NCBI GenBank assembly: GCA_963815775.1
Contig: CAWFIB010000029.1
Span: forward strand, 62,001 to 126,000
DNA: 64,000 bases
Reading direction: 5' to 3'
Source of the DNA: CAVVDY01 sp963815775
GTDB taxonomy: Bacteria > Acidobacteriota > Terriglobia > Terriglobales > Acidobacteriaceae
Every line of letters begins with the position of its first letter. Within the stretch, counting starts at the first letter, position 1. The position numbers and the translations under genes are program-made. The notes under the pieces were generated by a model that was not told the origin of the DNA, did not search any database, and worked only from the letters and a program-made list of their open reading frames with translations. Below, one piece after another: positions 28,054 through 36,827 of the stretch.

Positions 28054-29187
28054 TTAACTTCTGTTGGAAATCCCGAACCGGCTCAGTTTGTTGTAAAGCG
28101 AACTCCGCGGAATACCCAGCCGTTTCGCGGCCTTCTGGATGGATCCAAACTCCTGGGCAAGTACGGTCTCGATGTGGACCCGCTCCGCCTGCTGCAAGGT
28201 CAAGTCGGCGGCGAAGGGCGAGGGCCGTGCGAGGCCTTCGCACTGGAACGAGAAGAATTGCAGTTCGCGACGGGTGATGACATGGCTTTCGGCTATAAGT
28301 ACCGCCCGCTGCAACACGTTGCGCAGCTCCCTCACGTTGCCTGGCCATGAGTACTTTTGCAGGGCGTCAATGGCTGAGCGATCTAGCTCCATCGCGGTTT
28401 TCTGGCGGTTTGGCGCCATCGATTCCAGCAGGTTCGCCGCCAGACATGGAATGTCTTCGGGACGGTTGCGCAGAGCTGGAGCTTCGAGCAGGATGATGTT
28501 GATCCGGTAGAAGAGATCAGGGCGGAATCGTCCCTCCTGCACCTCCCGCCCCAAATCGCGATGGGTAGCGGAAATCAGCCGCACATCGGCAAAGCGGTCG
28601 TGCACTTCTCCCAGCCTCCGATACAGGCCGCTCTCCAGCACTTTCAGGAGCTTGGGTTGGACCTGCAAGTCAACATCGCCGATCTCGTCCAGAAATACCG
28701 TTCCGTGGTTGGCCACCTCCAGGAGTCCCGGTTTGGCGGCGATGGCACTGGTAAACGCGCCTTTCTCATGCCCGAAGAGCTCTGTCTCCAGAAACTCGCG
28801 ATCCAGTCCGGCGCAGTTCAGGTCGAGGAATTTTTCGTGCCAGCGACTGCTATTGGCGTGTATCCAGTTGGCCAGCACCCCTTTTCCGGATCCGGTTTCG
28901 CCCAGTATGAGAACCGGACTGTCGCTGGCAGCCACCTTGTATGCCAGCTCGCGCAGCCGTTGAATCACTCGACTCGAACCCACAAAGGGATCAAGTATTT
29001 CTCCCCCAGGCTGTGAGGTAGTAATGCCGGGCATCGACGCATTGGCCGCTATGAGATTAGATCCGGCGAACCCGCTGTTCTCACCAAAATGGTGGTGCGA
29101 GGAATAGCTGCCGGCAGAAGAAAGAGACAGGGGATCTGAAAGCTTCCCGTTCTGGAAGTGAGCCAAAGTTATGCTCCTCGATAGCAA
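28054..29187 (-). CDS. Sigma-54-dependent transcriptional activator without receiver domain
   Basis: 377 aa. A short N-terminus of about 65 residues without a known sensor domain precedes the AAA+ sigma-54 interaction domain: Walker A GETGSGKG (96-103), the sigma-54 contact loop GAFTSA (143-148) in place of the usual GAFTGA, Walker B TVFLDEIGD, and NRPEDIP. A Fis-type HTH (about residues 335-372, IQKAAKRLGIPRSSLYNKL) ends the protein. Such proteins activate promoters read by RpoN. With no receiver or GAF domain, control must come from the short N-terminus or from a partner. Confidence 0.9.
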   Translation of the reverse strand: MLSRSITLAHFQNGKLSDPLSLSSAGSYSSHHHFGENSGFAGSNLIAANASMPGITTSQPGGEILDPFVGSSRVIQRLRELAYKVAASDSPVLILGETGSGKGVLANWIHANSSRWHEKFLDLNCAGLDREFLETELFGHEKGAFTSAIAAKPGLLEVANHGTVFLDEIGDVDLQVQPKLLKVLESGLYRRLGEVHDRFADVRLISATHRDLGREVQEGRFRPDLFYRINIILLEAPALRNRPEDIPCLAANLLESMAPNRQKTAMELDRSAIDALQKYSWPGNVRELRNVLQRAVLIAESHVITRRELQFFSFQCEGLARPSPFAADLTLQQAERVHIETVLAQEFGSIQKAAKRLGIPRSSLYNKLSRFGISNRS

Positions 29188-29479
29188 CGGCTACTACGCG
29201 GCTTTTAGCCACCGAATCGACTCGCCCGTCAGCAATTGAGGTAGCGGCTGGCCCATGCAAGTGGTTCGACAATAAACCGACACTGGAGTCGAAGGTCGAC
29301 ACTCCAAATCGTCGCGGCTTGTCAATGGACAGCGCCCGAAATCTGCGTCGCCCTTGAGTTACAACTAGGTGAAGGGTCACTATCCCACGTAAAGCTTGAA
29401 TGTTCGGTGACAGGAGTCACACGAACCTTGGTCATTATGTTACGAAAGGGCATATGGCATATGTACTATCGGACATGTC
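29188..29479. other. Intergenic region upstream of the sigma-54 activator with two palindromes
   Basis: This 292-bp region must hold the promoter of the minus-strand activator. CATATGGCATATG (29451-29463) is two palindromic hexamers around a single G, and GGACATGTCC (29471-29480) is a perfect 10-bp palindrome that touches the lhgO stop. No gene was seen. Confidence 0.4.
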
Positions 29480-30706
29480 CTACACAGTCGGAGCCCGAAG
29501 CTGGAAGCGTTCCGCCATCATCTCCACCACCTCACGGCCGATCTCCAACGAGGCTGTAGCAGCCGGTGAGGGCACGTTGCAGACGTGAATCATCCCCGGA
29601 GCGTGCACAAAGTAGAAATCATCGAGCAGATTGCCTTGCCGGTCCACCGCTTGCGCCCGCACTCCTGAACCTCCCGCAGCCAGATCATCTTCTGCCAGCT
29701 CCGGAATCATCTTTCTCAATGCAGTCGTGAAAGCGCTCTTCACCAGCGAGCGGTATTGCTCGGCTGCGCCCATGCGCCAATACCTGCGCGCCATCTTCCA
29801 GAAGCCGTTGTAAAGCACTATCTCAGCGGCCTCGCTCAGGTCCGGACTGGTGCCGCTGTAGCCTTCGCGCCGAAGCGCCAGCAGCGCGTTAGGGCCCGCC
29901 TCGACACTGCCGTTGACCCTGCGGGTAAAGTGGACGCCCAAAAACGGGAATCGCGGATCAGGCACCGGATAGATTAGGTTCTTGACCAGATACCGCCGCT
30001 CCGGCCGGATCTCGTAATACTCGCCCCGGAAGGGAATGATTTGCAGGTCGATCTCCGCTCCCGCCAACTTGGCAATGTGATCGCTATAGAGTCCCGCGCA
30101 GTTGATGACATACGCCGCGCGAAAGGCGCCGGCCGTGGACTCTACCACGTTCTCCTGCCCATCACGGCAGAAGCCATTGACCTCCGCTTTGCAAGCGATC
30201 TCTCCTCCCGAGCGCTCAATCAGCTCGGCATACTTCTGGGCTACCGCCACGTAGTCTACGATCCCGGTTGAAGGGACTTGCAGCGCCTTCAAGCCCTCGC
30301 AATGGGGTTCGACTTCGCGAAACTCATCGCGATCGAGCATCCGCAGCCTTTCCACACCGTTCGCGATGCCACGCTGATGCAGTTGCTCCAGCCGCGGAAC
30401 CTCCTCCGCACGGGTTGCAACCACCAGCTTGCCGCACTCTTCATAGGCAATCCCGTGCTCGCTGCAAAAGCGTTTCATGGATGCCGCCCCAGCCACGCAG
30501 TTCCGTGCTTTAAGGGAGCCGGTGCGGTAGTAAATGCCGGAATGGATCACCCCGCTGTTGTGGCCAGTTTGGTGGGCTGCAACCTGGGCCTCTTTCTCCA
30601 GGACGGTCACGCGAATTCCGGGAAAGCGGGTGACGGCGTTAAGCGCGGTTGCCAATCCGACGATGCCGCCGCCGATAATCAGCAGGTCTGCAGAATGATC
30701 AGGCAT
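29480..30706 (-). CDS. lhgO: L-2-hydroxyglutarate oxidase (FAD-dependent)
   Basis: 408 aa. The FAD-binding fold opens with LLIIGGGIVGLATALNA, and the family signature HQTGHNSGVIHSGIYY follows, as in LhgO/L2HGDH. The enzyme oxidises L-2-hydroxyglutarate to 2-oxoglutarate. The C-terminal region GGSGVRAQAVDRQG and the length match the family. The ATG at 30706 precedes the Rossmann motif by the usual few residues. It is monocistronic and divergent from the epimerase gene. Confidence 0.9.
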   Translation of the reverse strand: MPDHSADLLIIGGGIVGLATALNAVTRFPGIRVTVLEKEAQVAAHQTGHNSGVIHSGIYYRTGSLKARNCVAGAASMKRFCSEHGIAYEECGKLVVATRAEEVPRLEQLHQRGIANGVERLRMLDRDEFREVEPHCEGLKALQVPSTGIVDYVAVAQKYAELIERSGGEIACKAEVNGFCRDGQENVVESTAGAFRAAYVINCAGLYSDHIAKLAGAEIDLQIIPFRGEYYEIRPERRYLVKNLIYPVPDPRFPFLGVHFTRRVNGSVEAGPNALLALRREGYSGTSPDLSEAAEIVLYNGFWKMARRYWRMGAAEQYRSLVKSAFTTALRKMIPELAEDDLAAGGSGVRAQAVDRQGNLLDDFYFVHAPGMIHVCNVPSPAATASLEIGREVVEMMAERFQLRAPTV

Positions 30707-30824
30707 TGAAGTCTCGTTTCGTGGGCGACGGAAGATTATAGAATCGGACGTTGCTTCTCAGACTATCCTGAAGCAGGATTCCTCAAGCCGGTTAAATCAG
30801 CAACCGGCACGGGCTAATTAACCT

Positions 30825-31778
30825 ATGCGAGTACTTGTCACCGGCGGCGCTGGCTTTCTAGGCTCCCATTTGTGCGATGCGCTGCTTGCTGAAGGTCACA
30901 GGGTCACCTGCGTAGACAACTTCCTGACCGGCCGTAAAGACAATATTACTCACCTGGCGAACGAGCCGAGGTTCGAGCTTATCGAGCAGGACGTGTGCGG
31001 GTCTTTCGATCCCGGACATGTGGACTATGTTTTTCATTTCGCCTCGCCCGCCAGTCCGATCGACTACATGCAACATGGTATCGAGACGCTTCGGGCAGGG
31101 TCCCTCGGCACCATGCACTGTCTGGAACTCGCCGAACGCTACCGCGCCAAATTTCTCCTGGCTTCCACCTCGGAATGCTATGGCGACCCGCTCGAACATC
31201 CCCAGAAGGAAACGTACTGGGGTTATGTGAATCCGATCGGCCCGCGCTCGGTCTACGACGAGTCGAAGCGGTTTGCCGAAGCCCTCACCATGGCCTATCA
31301 CCGCTACAAGAAGCTCGATACCCGCATCGTTCGCATCTTCAATACCTACGGGCCTCGACTCCAAATCGACGACGGCCGGGTGATCTCGAACTTCATGAAG
31401 CAGGCGCTTCGCGGCGAGGACCTCGCGGTCTACGGTGACGGGCTCCAGACTCGCAGCTTCTGCTATGTGAGTGACGAGGTTGCCGGCATTCTGGCACTTT
31501 CAGAATCGCAGGAGCACGGACCCGTCAACATTGGCAACCCGGTCGAGTTCACGATCTTGCAATGCGCCAAGCTGGTGCTTGACGTTACCGGCTCAAACAG
31601 CCAACTCCGATTCGAGCCGCTTCCCCAGGACGATCCTCTGCAACGTCGGCCAGACATCACCAAAGCCAGGCAATTACTCGGTTGGGAGCCCAGCATCGAC
31701 CTTCGCACCGGGCTGATGATGTCGCTGGACTATTTCCGCTCGGCGGTTGCAACCACCGTGGCGGCGAAACCCGGCTAG
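30825..31778 (+). CDS. UDP-glucuronate decarboxylase-like NAD-dependent epimerase/dehydratase
   Basis: 317 aa, an extended short-chain dehydrogenase with the NAD motif TGGAGFLGSHL at the N-terminus and the catalytic YDESK. HFASPASPIDY, STSECYGDP and RIFNTYGPRL are typical of UDP-xylose synthases, which convert UDP-glucuronate to UDP-xylose. The neighbouring methyltransferase and glycosyltransferases fit a role in surface polysaccharide synthesis. A dTDP-glucose dehydratase is a less likely alternative. Confidence 0.88.
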   Translation: MRVLVTGGAGFLGSHLCDALLAEGHRVTCVDNFLTGRKDNITHLANEPRFELIEQDVCGSFDPGHVDYVFHFASPASPIDYMQHGIETLRAGSLGTMHCLELAERYRAKFLLASTSECYGDPLEHPQKETYWGYVNPIGPRSVYDESKRFAEALTMAYHRYKKLDTRIVRIFNTYGPRLQIDDGRVISNFMKQALRGEDLAVYGDGLQTRSFCYVSDEVAGILALSESQEHGPVNIGNPVEFTILQCAKLVLDVTGSNSQLRFEPLPQDDPLQRRPDITKARQLLGWEPSIDLRTGLMMSLDYFRSAVATTVAAKPG

Positions 31779-31826
31779 TAATCGTTGAGTAAAGCCTCGC
31801 CCGTCGAGCAAGCCGCATAGCTTACA

Positions 31827-32660
31827 ATGGCTGCGGAAGGCCAGAACGCATTCATGGATGCTCAACGCGATCTTGTTCAGTTTGAGCAGGAGATGGCGTC
31901 GTGGTGGTACGTTGCGCGTCGCAACCTGATGCGCGAGTTTGTGAGCCAGTCGCTGGCTGGAAAACCTGAGGCCCGAATTCTCGACCTGGGCGGTACCGCC
32001 GTACTGGAATTCGATCGGTCGTCCCCATTCCGGGTTGTCAACCAACACAGTACGCTCGCTGCTTCCGCCTTTCAAAAAATGCACGGCAGCAGAAATCTCG
32101 TCTGCTCCTCCATCGACGATCTCGCCTTTGCCAGCAATTGCTTCGACCTGGTGATCGCCGGGGATTTCCTGCAATCGGTGCCGGACGACCGCATCGCCCT
32201 GCGCGAAATTCGGCGAGTCTTAAAGGATGGCGGCCTTTTGTGCCTGACGGTTCCGGCTTACTCCTTCCTCTGGGATGAGGAGGACGAGCGTCGTGGACAC
32301 TGCCGCCGTTACGGAGTGAGCGAGGTGCGCCGCAAGCTGACGACCTCCGGCTTCGAAGTCCAGCGCGCTTCCTACTTTGTCGCCACCGCCTTTCTGCCCC
32401 GCCTCGTCACGCGTTTAGCCAAGAGCATCGTCCGCATCTCGACGGAGAGCAAAGCCCTTCCGACGCAGCCCAGCCGGATGGCAAACGCGGCAATGGTGTC
32501 TCTTCTCGACCTTGAGCGGCAGATCTTGCACTACATCAATCTCCCATTCGGCACCCGTGTGGTTTGCTGGGCCCGAAAACCTGCACTTGTCGCCGTGACC
32601 GTCCCGGCGTGGGACCGGCCCTGGGTCTCTTCTCCGCGGCTCACTTGGTCCGGCTCCTAG
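31827..32660 (+). CDS. SAM-dependent methyltransferase (type 11)
   Basis: 277 aa. The SAM-binding motif is ARILDLGGTAVLEF, and the later motifs CFDLVIAGDFLQSVPDD and IRRVLKDGGLLCLTVPAY are typical of class I methyltransferases. EEDERRGHCRRYGVSEVRR is often seen in methyltransferases of polysaccharide clusters. It starts 48 nt after the epimerase gene on the same strand, so the two are likely one transcript. The substrate is unknown. Confidence 0.82.
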   Translation: MAAEGQNAFMDAQRDLVQFEQEMASWWYVARRNLMREFVSQSLAGKPEARILDLGGTAVLEFDRSSPFRVVNQHSTLAASAFQKMHGSRNLVCSSIDDLAFASNCFDLVIAGDFLQSVPDDRIALREIRRVLKDGGLLCLTVPAYSFLWDEEDERRGHCRRYGVSEVRRKLTTSGFEVQRASYFVATAFLPRLVTRLAKSIVRISTESKALPTQPSRMANAAMVSLLDLERQILHYINLPFGTRVVCWARKPALVAVTVPAWDRPWVSSPRLTWSGS

Positions 32661-32787
32661 CGTTCCGTAGCCGCGGTTCTGTCTCTACCCGTCCCCCTCG
32701 TTGCTCGTAAAATCTAGTGGAACGGATTTCCGTGGTATGCTTTTGGACCCCGCAGGTCTACAACTCGCATCCGGCTTTGGAGGAGTT

Positions 32788-33437
32788 ATGAAAAAGGCGA
32801 TTCTTCTGTCCGCTGTCTTGCTGCTTGCACTGAGCAGCTTCGCTGACACAACCATCAACAACTTCACCGGCTATAACGACGGTTGGTTCCCATTTGGAGA
32901 CCCTAACAACGCCACTCAAACCTATGGCGAAATTTTCACCGCCCCGTCGGGCGGCGACACCAGCCTCGCCAGTTTCTCGTTCTACACAGGAGACCCATTC
33001 TTCACCGGAGACATCATTGCCGGCGCTTACATCGCGACCTGGACCGGCACCCATGCCGGAAAGCTGCTGTACGACAGTGGGGAGTTCGACTACGACAATG
33101 CCGGCAACGAAGAGCTGACCTTCAACACCGGGGGCTTGAGCGTCACGCCCGGTGCGCAGTACATCATGTCCTGAGCACAAGCAAATTCCATGGCCAGTCT
33201 TTTGGCGCAACGTATGTTTCCGACGGTGGTACCAATCAATACCTGAACGGCTTTGCCTATTCTAATAGTGGAAACGGGTTCGATGAGCTCTTTTCACTCC
33301 CTTGGGATGGTATTGGTCTGCAGCCCGACTGGGCGGTCGATCTTGAGTTCAACAGCGTTCCAGAACCGGGCTCGGTGCTAATGCTTGGAACTGGAAGCCT
33401 CTGCGGCCGAGGCGTTCTGCGCCGCAAGCTGTTTTAA
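32788..33437 (+). pseudogene. PEP-CTERM exported protein with a single-base frameshift
   Basis: ATG at 32788, with GGAGG 4 nt upstream, opens a signal peptide (KKAILLSAVLLLALSSFAD) and a beta-rich domain, but the frame stops at 33174. The next frame continues without a break from about 33171 (LSTSKFHGQSFGATYVS) to a PEP-CTERM sorting signal, VPEPGSVLMLGTG, then hydrophobic residues and RRKLF, ending at 33437. The total length of 650 nt is one short of a codon multiple, so one base is missing, probably in the C run of ATGTCCTGAGC. PEP-CTERM proteins are sorted by an exosortase to the outer envelope. It may be a true mutation or a read error. Confidence 0.85.
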
Positions 33438-33657
33438 GAACCTTCCAGCGACCGTCGCGCCCTCGCCGGTCGCTTCGGTCCTCAGAAGCGCGACCAGCTT
33501 CCTCGCGGCGTGCCAATGACCTGCCAAAGCGATGAAGTGATAGAGAGAACGCAGATTTCATCGCCGGCTGCTCCCGCGCTCTGAAGATAGCCAGTCATAC
33601 TGGTTGTGAGCATCCCGTTCGTGAAAACGATCCTTATTGTTGAACTCGGCACGGGCT

Positions 33658-34735
33658 TCAATTGACTGGGAGCTGGAAATGAGCCGTTATTGGAGTTTCT
33701 ATGCAGTAGCTTTGTCCTGCGACTATCGTGCCGCTCGGAAGGTTATAGGTGACTGACAACCCCGTTGATTGATTGAAGGTATATCCAGACTGGTAGGTTC
33801 CGCCGAGGGTGTTAGTTGCGCCCGTTGTGACCGCAACGGGCATCGTGCCATCTACGGTGCTTTTTGCCAGCAGTGATGTTCCTGTGGCAGCCCCAACGTT
33901 GGGTGCTGTGAACCTTGGGCTGGAGAGATTCCTCAGCGGCTCCCATGCCATGCTGTTGCTTCCCGGACGCACCATACCTTGAGCGACCCCGCCACTGGCG
34001 CAGGAGCCGTAAGCCGAGCTTGAGCCGGCGACCTTGATGTTGCCGTTCGATGGCAGGTTAGCGACTACATATGAGCCGAAGATGATGTTGTTGACGGGGA
34101 CGGTGCTAGTTCCGATAACGACGGCAGTCAGGTTTCGGATGCTGAGCTGGTTGTGAACCGGGTCAAATATGGTATTCGCCGCGCTTCCCGCATTAGCATC
34201 CGTGACACATGTCATCGACAGCGGGAGTGTTCCACAGTGTATTTCGTTCGGGTAAGCGCTCAAAGCTAGATGCACGGCTGAGATCACGCCGGTATGGGGG
34301 TCCCAGCTATCAACATAGATGCGGTTAGCAACTGCATTGGAGGACAAGTGCAATCGGTACATTCGAACTGCTGTTGTTGATAACGGAAGCATCCCCAAGG
34401 TGGATGTGAGGTTCCGGCACGATACCTTCTAGAGTGGCGCAGTGACCAGAGGCAAAACACACCATCCTCACTGTTGCGTTCAGCGACAAAACATACTTCG
34501 GCGGGAACGCGAGGGCCTCGATCACCCCAAGATTCGAACATCTGCCTGCGGGGACGTGACCAATGTAGGAGGCGTCCCCGGTGTGTGTCAATGGCACTGA
34601 CGTGTCGTGGCACTGACGTGTCGATAACACGACGTTAGAAGAAGTATTCGTTGGAAGGTGGTGATGCGGGATCGCGCAAAGATGCAGCGCGTCACCCAAA
34701 GTATCGGAAGTCCTTCCAGAATTCCGGCCAGCCAA
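33658..34735 (-). pseudogene. Possible secreted protein of unknown function, frame broken
   Basis: Two minus-strand frames overlap: 34735-34325 (ending in a stop) and 34398-33658. Both read like protein: Ser/Thr/Gly/Val-rich, with segments such as VGAATGTSLLAKSTVDG and SYVVANLPSNGNIKVAG in the second. The combined length exceeds a codon multiple by one, so an extra base between 34325 and 34428 would join them. The region is less GC-rich than its neighbours. No family is recognised and no signal peptide is visible at the start. It overlaps the last 44 nt of the GT39 gene. Confidence 0.35.
34592..34623. repeat. Perfect 16-bp tandem duplication
   Basis: TGGCACTGACGTGTCG occurs twice in direct tandem (34592-34607 and 34608-34623). 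At 16 bp it would shift a reading frame. It lies in the 5' part of the broken minus-strand gene. Confidence 0.9.
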
Positions 34736-36233
34736 CTTTGGGCGGACCGCAAACGAAGATGTCGGGATGGTCCCCCGTCTCTTCGTTGATCACTCCATAC
34801 GGATTTGGTGTGTGCCCGGCGACTCGGCACGATGTAAAGCGTTTGTCGACATACTCCTGGTCTAAGCCCAGAATGATGACCGTCTGCGGCTCCGGATTAC
34901 CGTACCCGCGCGCCCAGAATGAGTTCACGCCGCTGATGGCCTGCGGCAATCCGTATTGCGGCCCATACAGGTCGATTGCTCCCGCCTCACCGTAATTCGT
35001 GCCCAGGATAGCCAAATGCTCGCGCTCCTGTGGAGTCAGCGAATCCCGAATCCTGGCGACTTCCTGTACCAGCTCCGGCCAGCCCAGCTCCTCCTTGTAA
35101 TCTCCCTGCACCGATGCCGCGGCTTTCCACCACTTGCTCCCCAACGGCGCCAGCGGCATGAAGAACGCACTCGTTACTGCGATGTCAAATGCCAGCGCCG
35201 CCCATGCGAGGGTCCGCACGGTGATCGCCTTGCCCCGCGCCATGGCCGCCAGACAACCCTCACCCCAGACCGCGCCTGCCGCATACAGCATGGGATAAGC
35301 CGGGCCCATGTAATACCAGCGTCCGCGCAAGATCACGAACAGCGCCAGCGTGATCAGGTACATCCAGCCGATCATGCGAAAGCGCTTGCCGGCCTGCGCC
35401 ACAAAGCAGAAGTACAGTCCCGCCAGGGCCAGCACAGTACGAAAGCCGGTTAGCATTAACTGTTGCGGTAGAAAATGTGCGGTCCGCCCCTCCCTTATAT
35501 CGCGCGCATGAATGTGCTTCAGCATGTCGAGCGAGATGAAGTGGTTTTGCGCCTGCCACAGAATATTCGGAAGGAAAATCAGTATCGAAAGCCCGACTCC
35601 AATCCACAGCCACTTGCTCTTCAGATAGCGCCGAGCATCGGTAAGTAGCACGCCTCCGACGATGCCCAGGGTGAAGAAGCCCATCGTCCACTTGGTGAGC
35701 ATTCCCAGGCCGATAGCAATGCCAATGCCGGCCCACCATCTTGCGTCTCCGCTCTTCAGCAGGCGAACGACAAAGTAGGCAGTCAGCACCCACGCCAGTG
35801 CGTCGAATGCGACGTACTGCATCAGCGCGCCTGCGCCCAGGCAATACGGCGCCACCGCGACCGCAGCGACCAATTGCGCTCCCCGGCGGCCGCCCATCTC
35901 GCGCGTCATGAGCCCGGTCAGGACAACGGCAATCGCCAGCGCGACGTTAGCGAAGAAACGGAAGCCGCGAATCGACGTCCCAAACAGGATCAGCGAAATG
36001 CGGCCGAAGAACGGCGTCACCGGCGGATAAGCAACATAGCCCCACGCCAGATGACGCGCATCGTCAAGCGTGGCCAGTTCGTCGCGATGGATCCCGTAGC
36101 GATTACCGAAGATCAAATGCACGACGATAGTCGCCAGCGCGATGATAATCAGAATTGCCAGATCACTTCGGAAAGATGTTTCGTTATGAGGACGGTTAAC
36201 CGTAACGCTTGTCGTTGTCGTCGATCCAGCCAT
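34692..36233 (-). CDS. GT39-type membrane glycosyltransferase (ArnT/PMT family)
   Basis: 513 aa with about eleven membrane helices. The first periplasmic loop has the motif IHRDELATLDDARHLAWGYVAYPP, in which the paired acidic residues are typical of GT39 (dolichyl/polyprenyl-phosphate-sugar mannosyltransferases). Such enzymes move a sugar from a lipid carrier to a protein or lipid outside the cytoplasmic membrane. The substrate is unknown. The start chosen is the ATG at 36233; the first helix begins about 25 residues later. Confidence 0.85.
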   Translation of the reverse strand: MAGSTTTTSVTVNRPHNETSFRSDLAILIIIALATIVVHLIFGNRYGIHRDELATLDDARHLAWGYVAYPPVTPFFGRISLILFGTSIRGFRFFANVALAIAVVLTGLMTREMGGRRGAQLVAAVAVAPYCLGAGALMQYVAFDALAWVLTAYFVVRLLKSGDARWWAGIGIAIGLGMLTKWTMGFFTLGIVGGVLLTDARRYLKSKWLWIGVGLSILIFLPNILWQAQNHFISLDMLKHIHARDIREGRTAHFLPQQLMLTGFRTVLALAGLYFCFVAQAGKRFRMIGWMYLITLALFVILRGRWYYMGPAYPMLYAAGAVWGEGCLAAMARGKAITVRTLAWAALAFDIAVTSAFFMPLAPLGSKWWKAAASVQGDYKEELGWPELVQEVARIRDSLTPQEREHLAILGTNYGEAGAIDLYGPQYGLPQAISGVNSFWARGYGNPEPQTVIILGLDQEYVDKRFTSCRVAGHTPNPYGVINEETGDHPDIFVCGPPKVGWPEFWKDFRYFG

Positions 36234-36327
36234 GAGTTGTCCACGAAGGAAGGTTTGCGGCCCTTAGCGATACAGTGTACGTTCTGAGGGGCCGTCCGGT
36301 TCCGGATGCCAAGTCGGAGTTTTGTTT

Positions 36328-36721
36328 ATGAACAACATTGACAATGGCCTGGTCCACCTGCCCAGCTGTCACTCGGTCGATGATACCGTTCAACGCCTGC
36401 AGGACACTTCTTCAGGAGAAAAACATCACGATCTTTGCGACGGTCGATCACAGCGGCGAGGCGGAAAAGGTCGGATTGCAGATGCGCCCAACCAAGCTCG
36501 TCATCTTCGGCAATCCAAAAGCTGGAACGCCCTTAATGCAAGCTGCTCCGACGCTTGCGATCGACCTTCCTCTCAAGGCACTGGTGTGGGAAGACACCGA
36601 AGGAAAGGTTTGGCTGAGCTATAACGATCCAGCTTACTTGCAGCATCGGCACCCGTTTCCCGAGGCGCTCATCGCCAATTTGTCGGTGGTCAACGGACTG
36701 CTCGCCAAGGCGGCGGAGTAG
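36328..36721 (+). pseudogene. DUF302 protein with a single-base frameshift
   Basis: ATG at 36328, with GGAG 8 nt upstream, reads NNIDNGLVHLPSCHSVDDTVQRLQ in one frame. From about 36410 the family continues in the next frame: LLQEKNITIFATVDHSGEAE, then PTKLVIFGNPKAGTPLMQ and KALVWEDTEGKVWLSY to the stop at 36721. Both halves fit the DUF302 family in order. The length of 394 nt is one more than a codon multiple, so one extra base near CAGGACACTTC breaks the gene. DUF302 proteins are small and of unclear function. Confidence 0.85.
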
Positions 36722-36750
36722 CAACTCTAGAAGGTATCTCATAAAGCGGT

Positions 36751-36781
36751 TTTGAAAGGGCACGGCTTCAGCCGTGCCGCT
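36751..36781. repeat. Dispersed REP-like hairpin (copy 1, TTCA loop)
   Basis: The core GGCACGGC-TTCA-GCCGTGCC (36759-36778) is a perfect 8-bp stem. The 31-nt segment starting TTTGAAAGGG is identical, in reverse orientation, to 50205-50235. Confidence 0.85.
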
Positions 36782-36827
36782 CACGCCGCCAAAAACATCG
36801 GCTTTAGCCCCTGAGGGAAAGCAAGTT

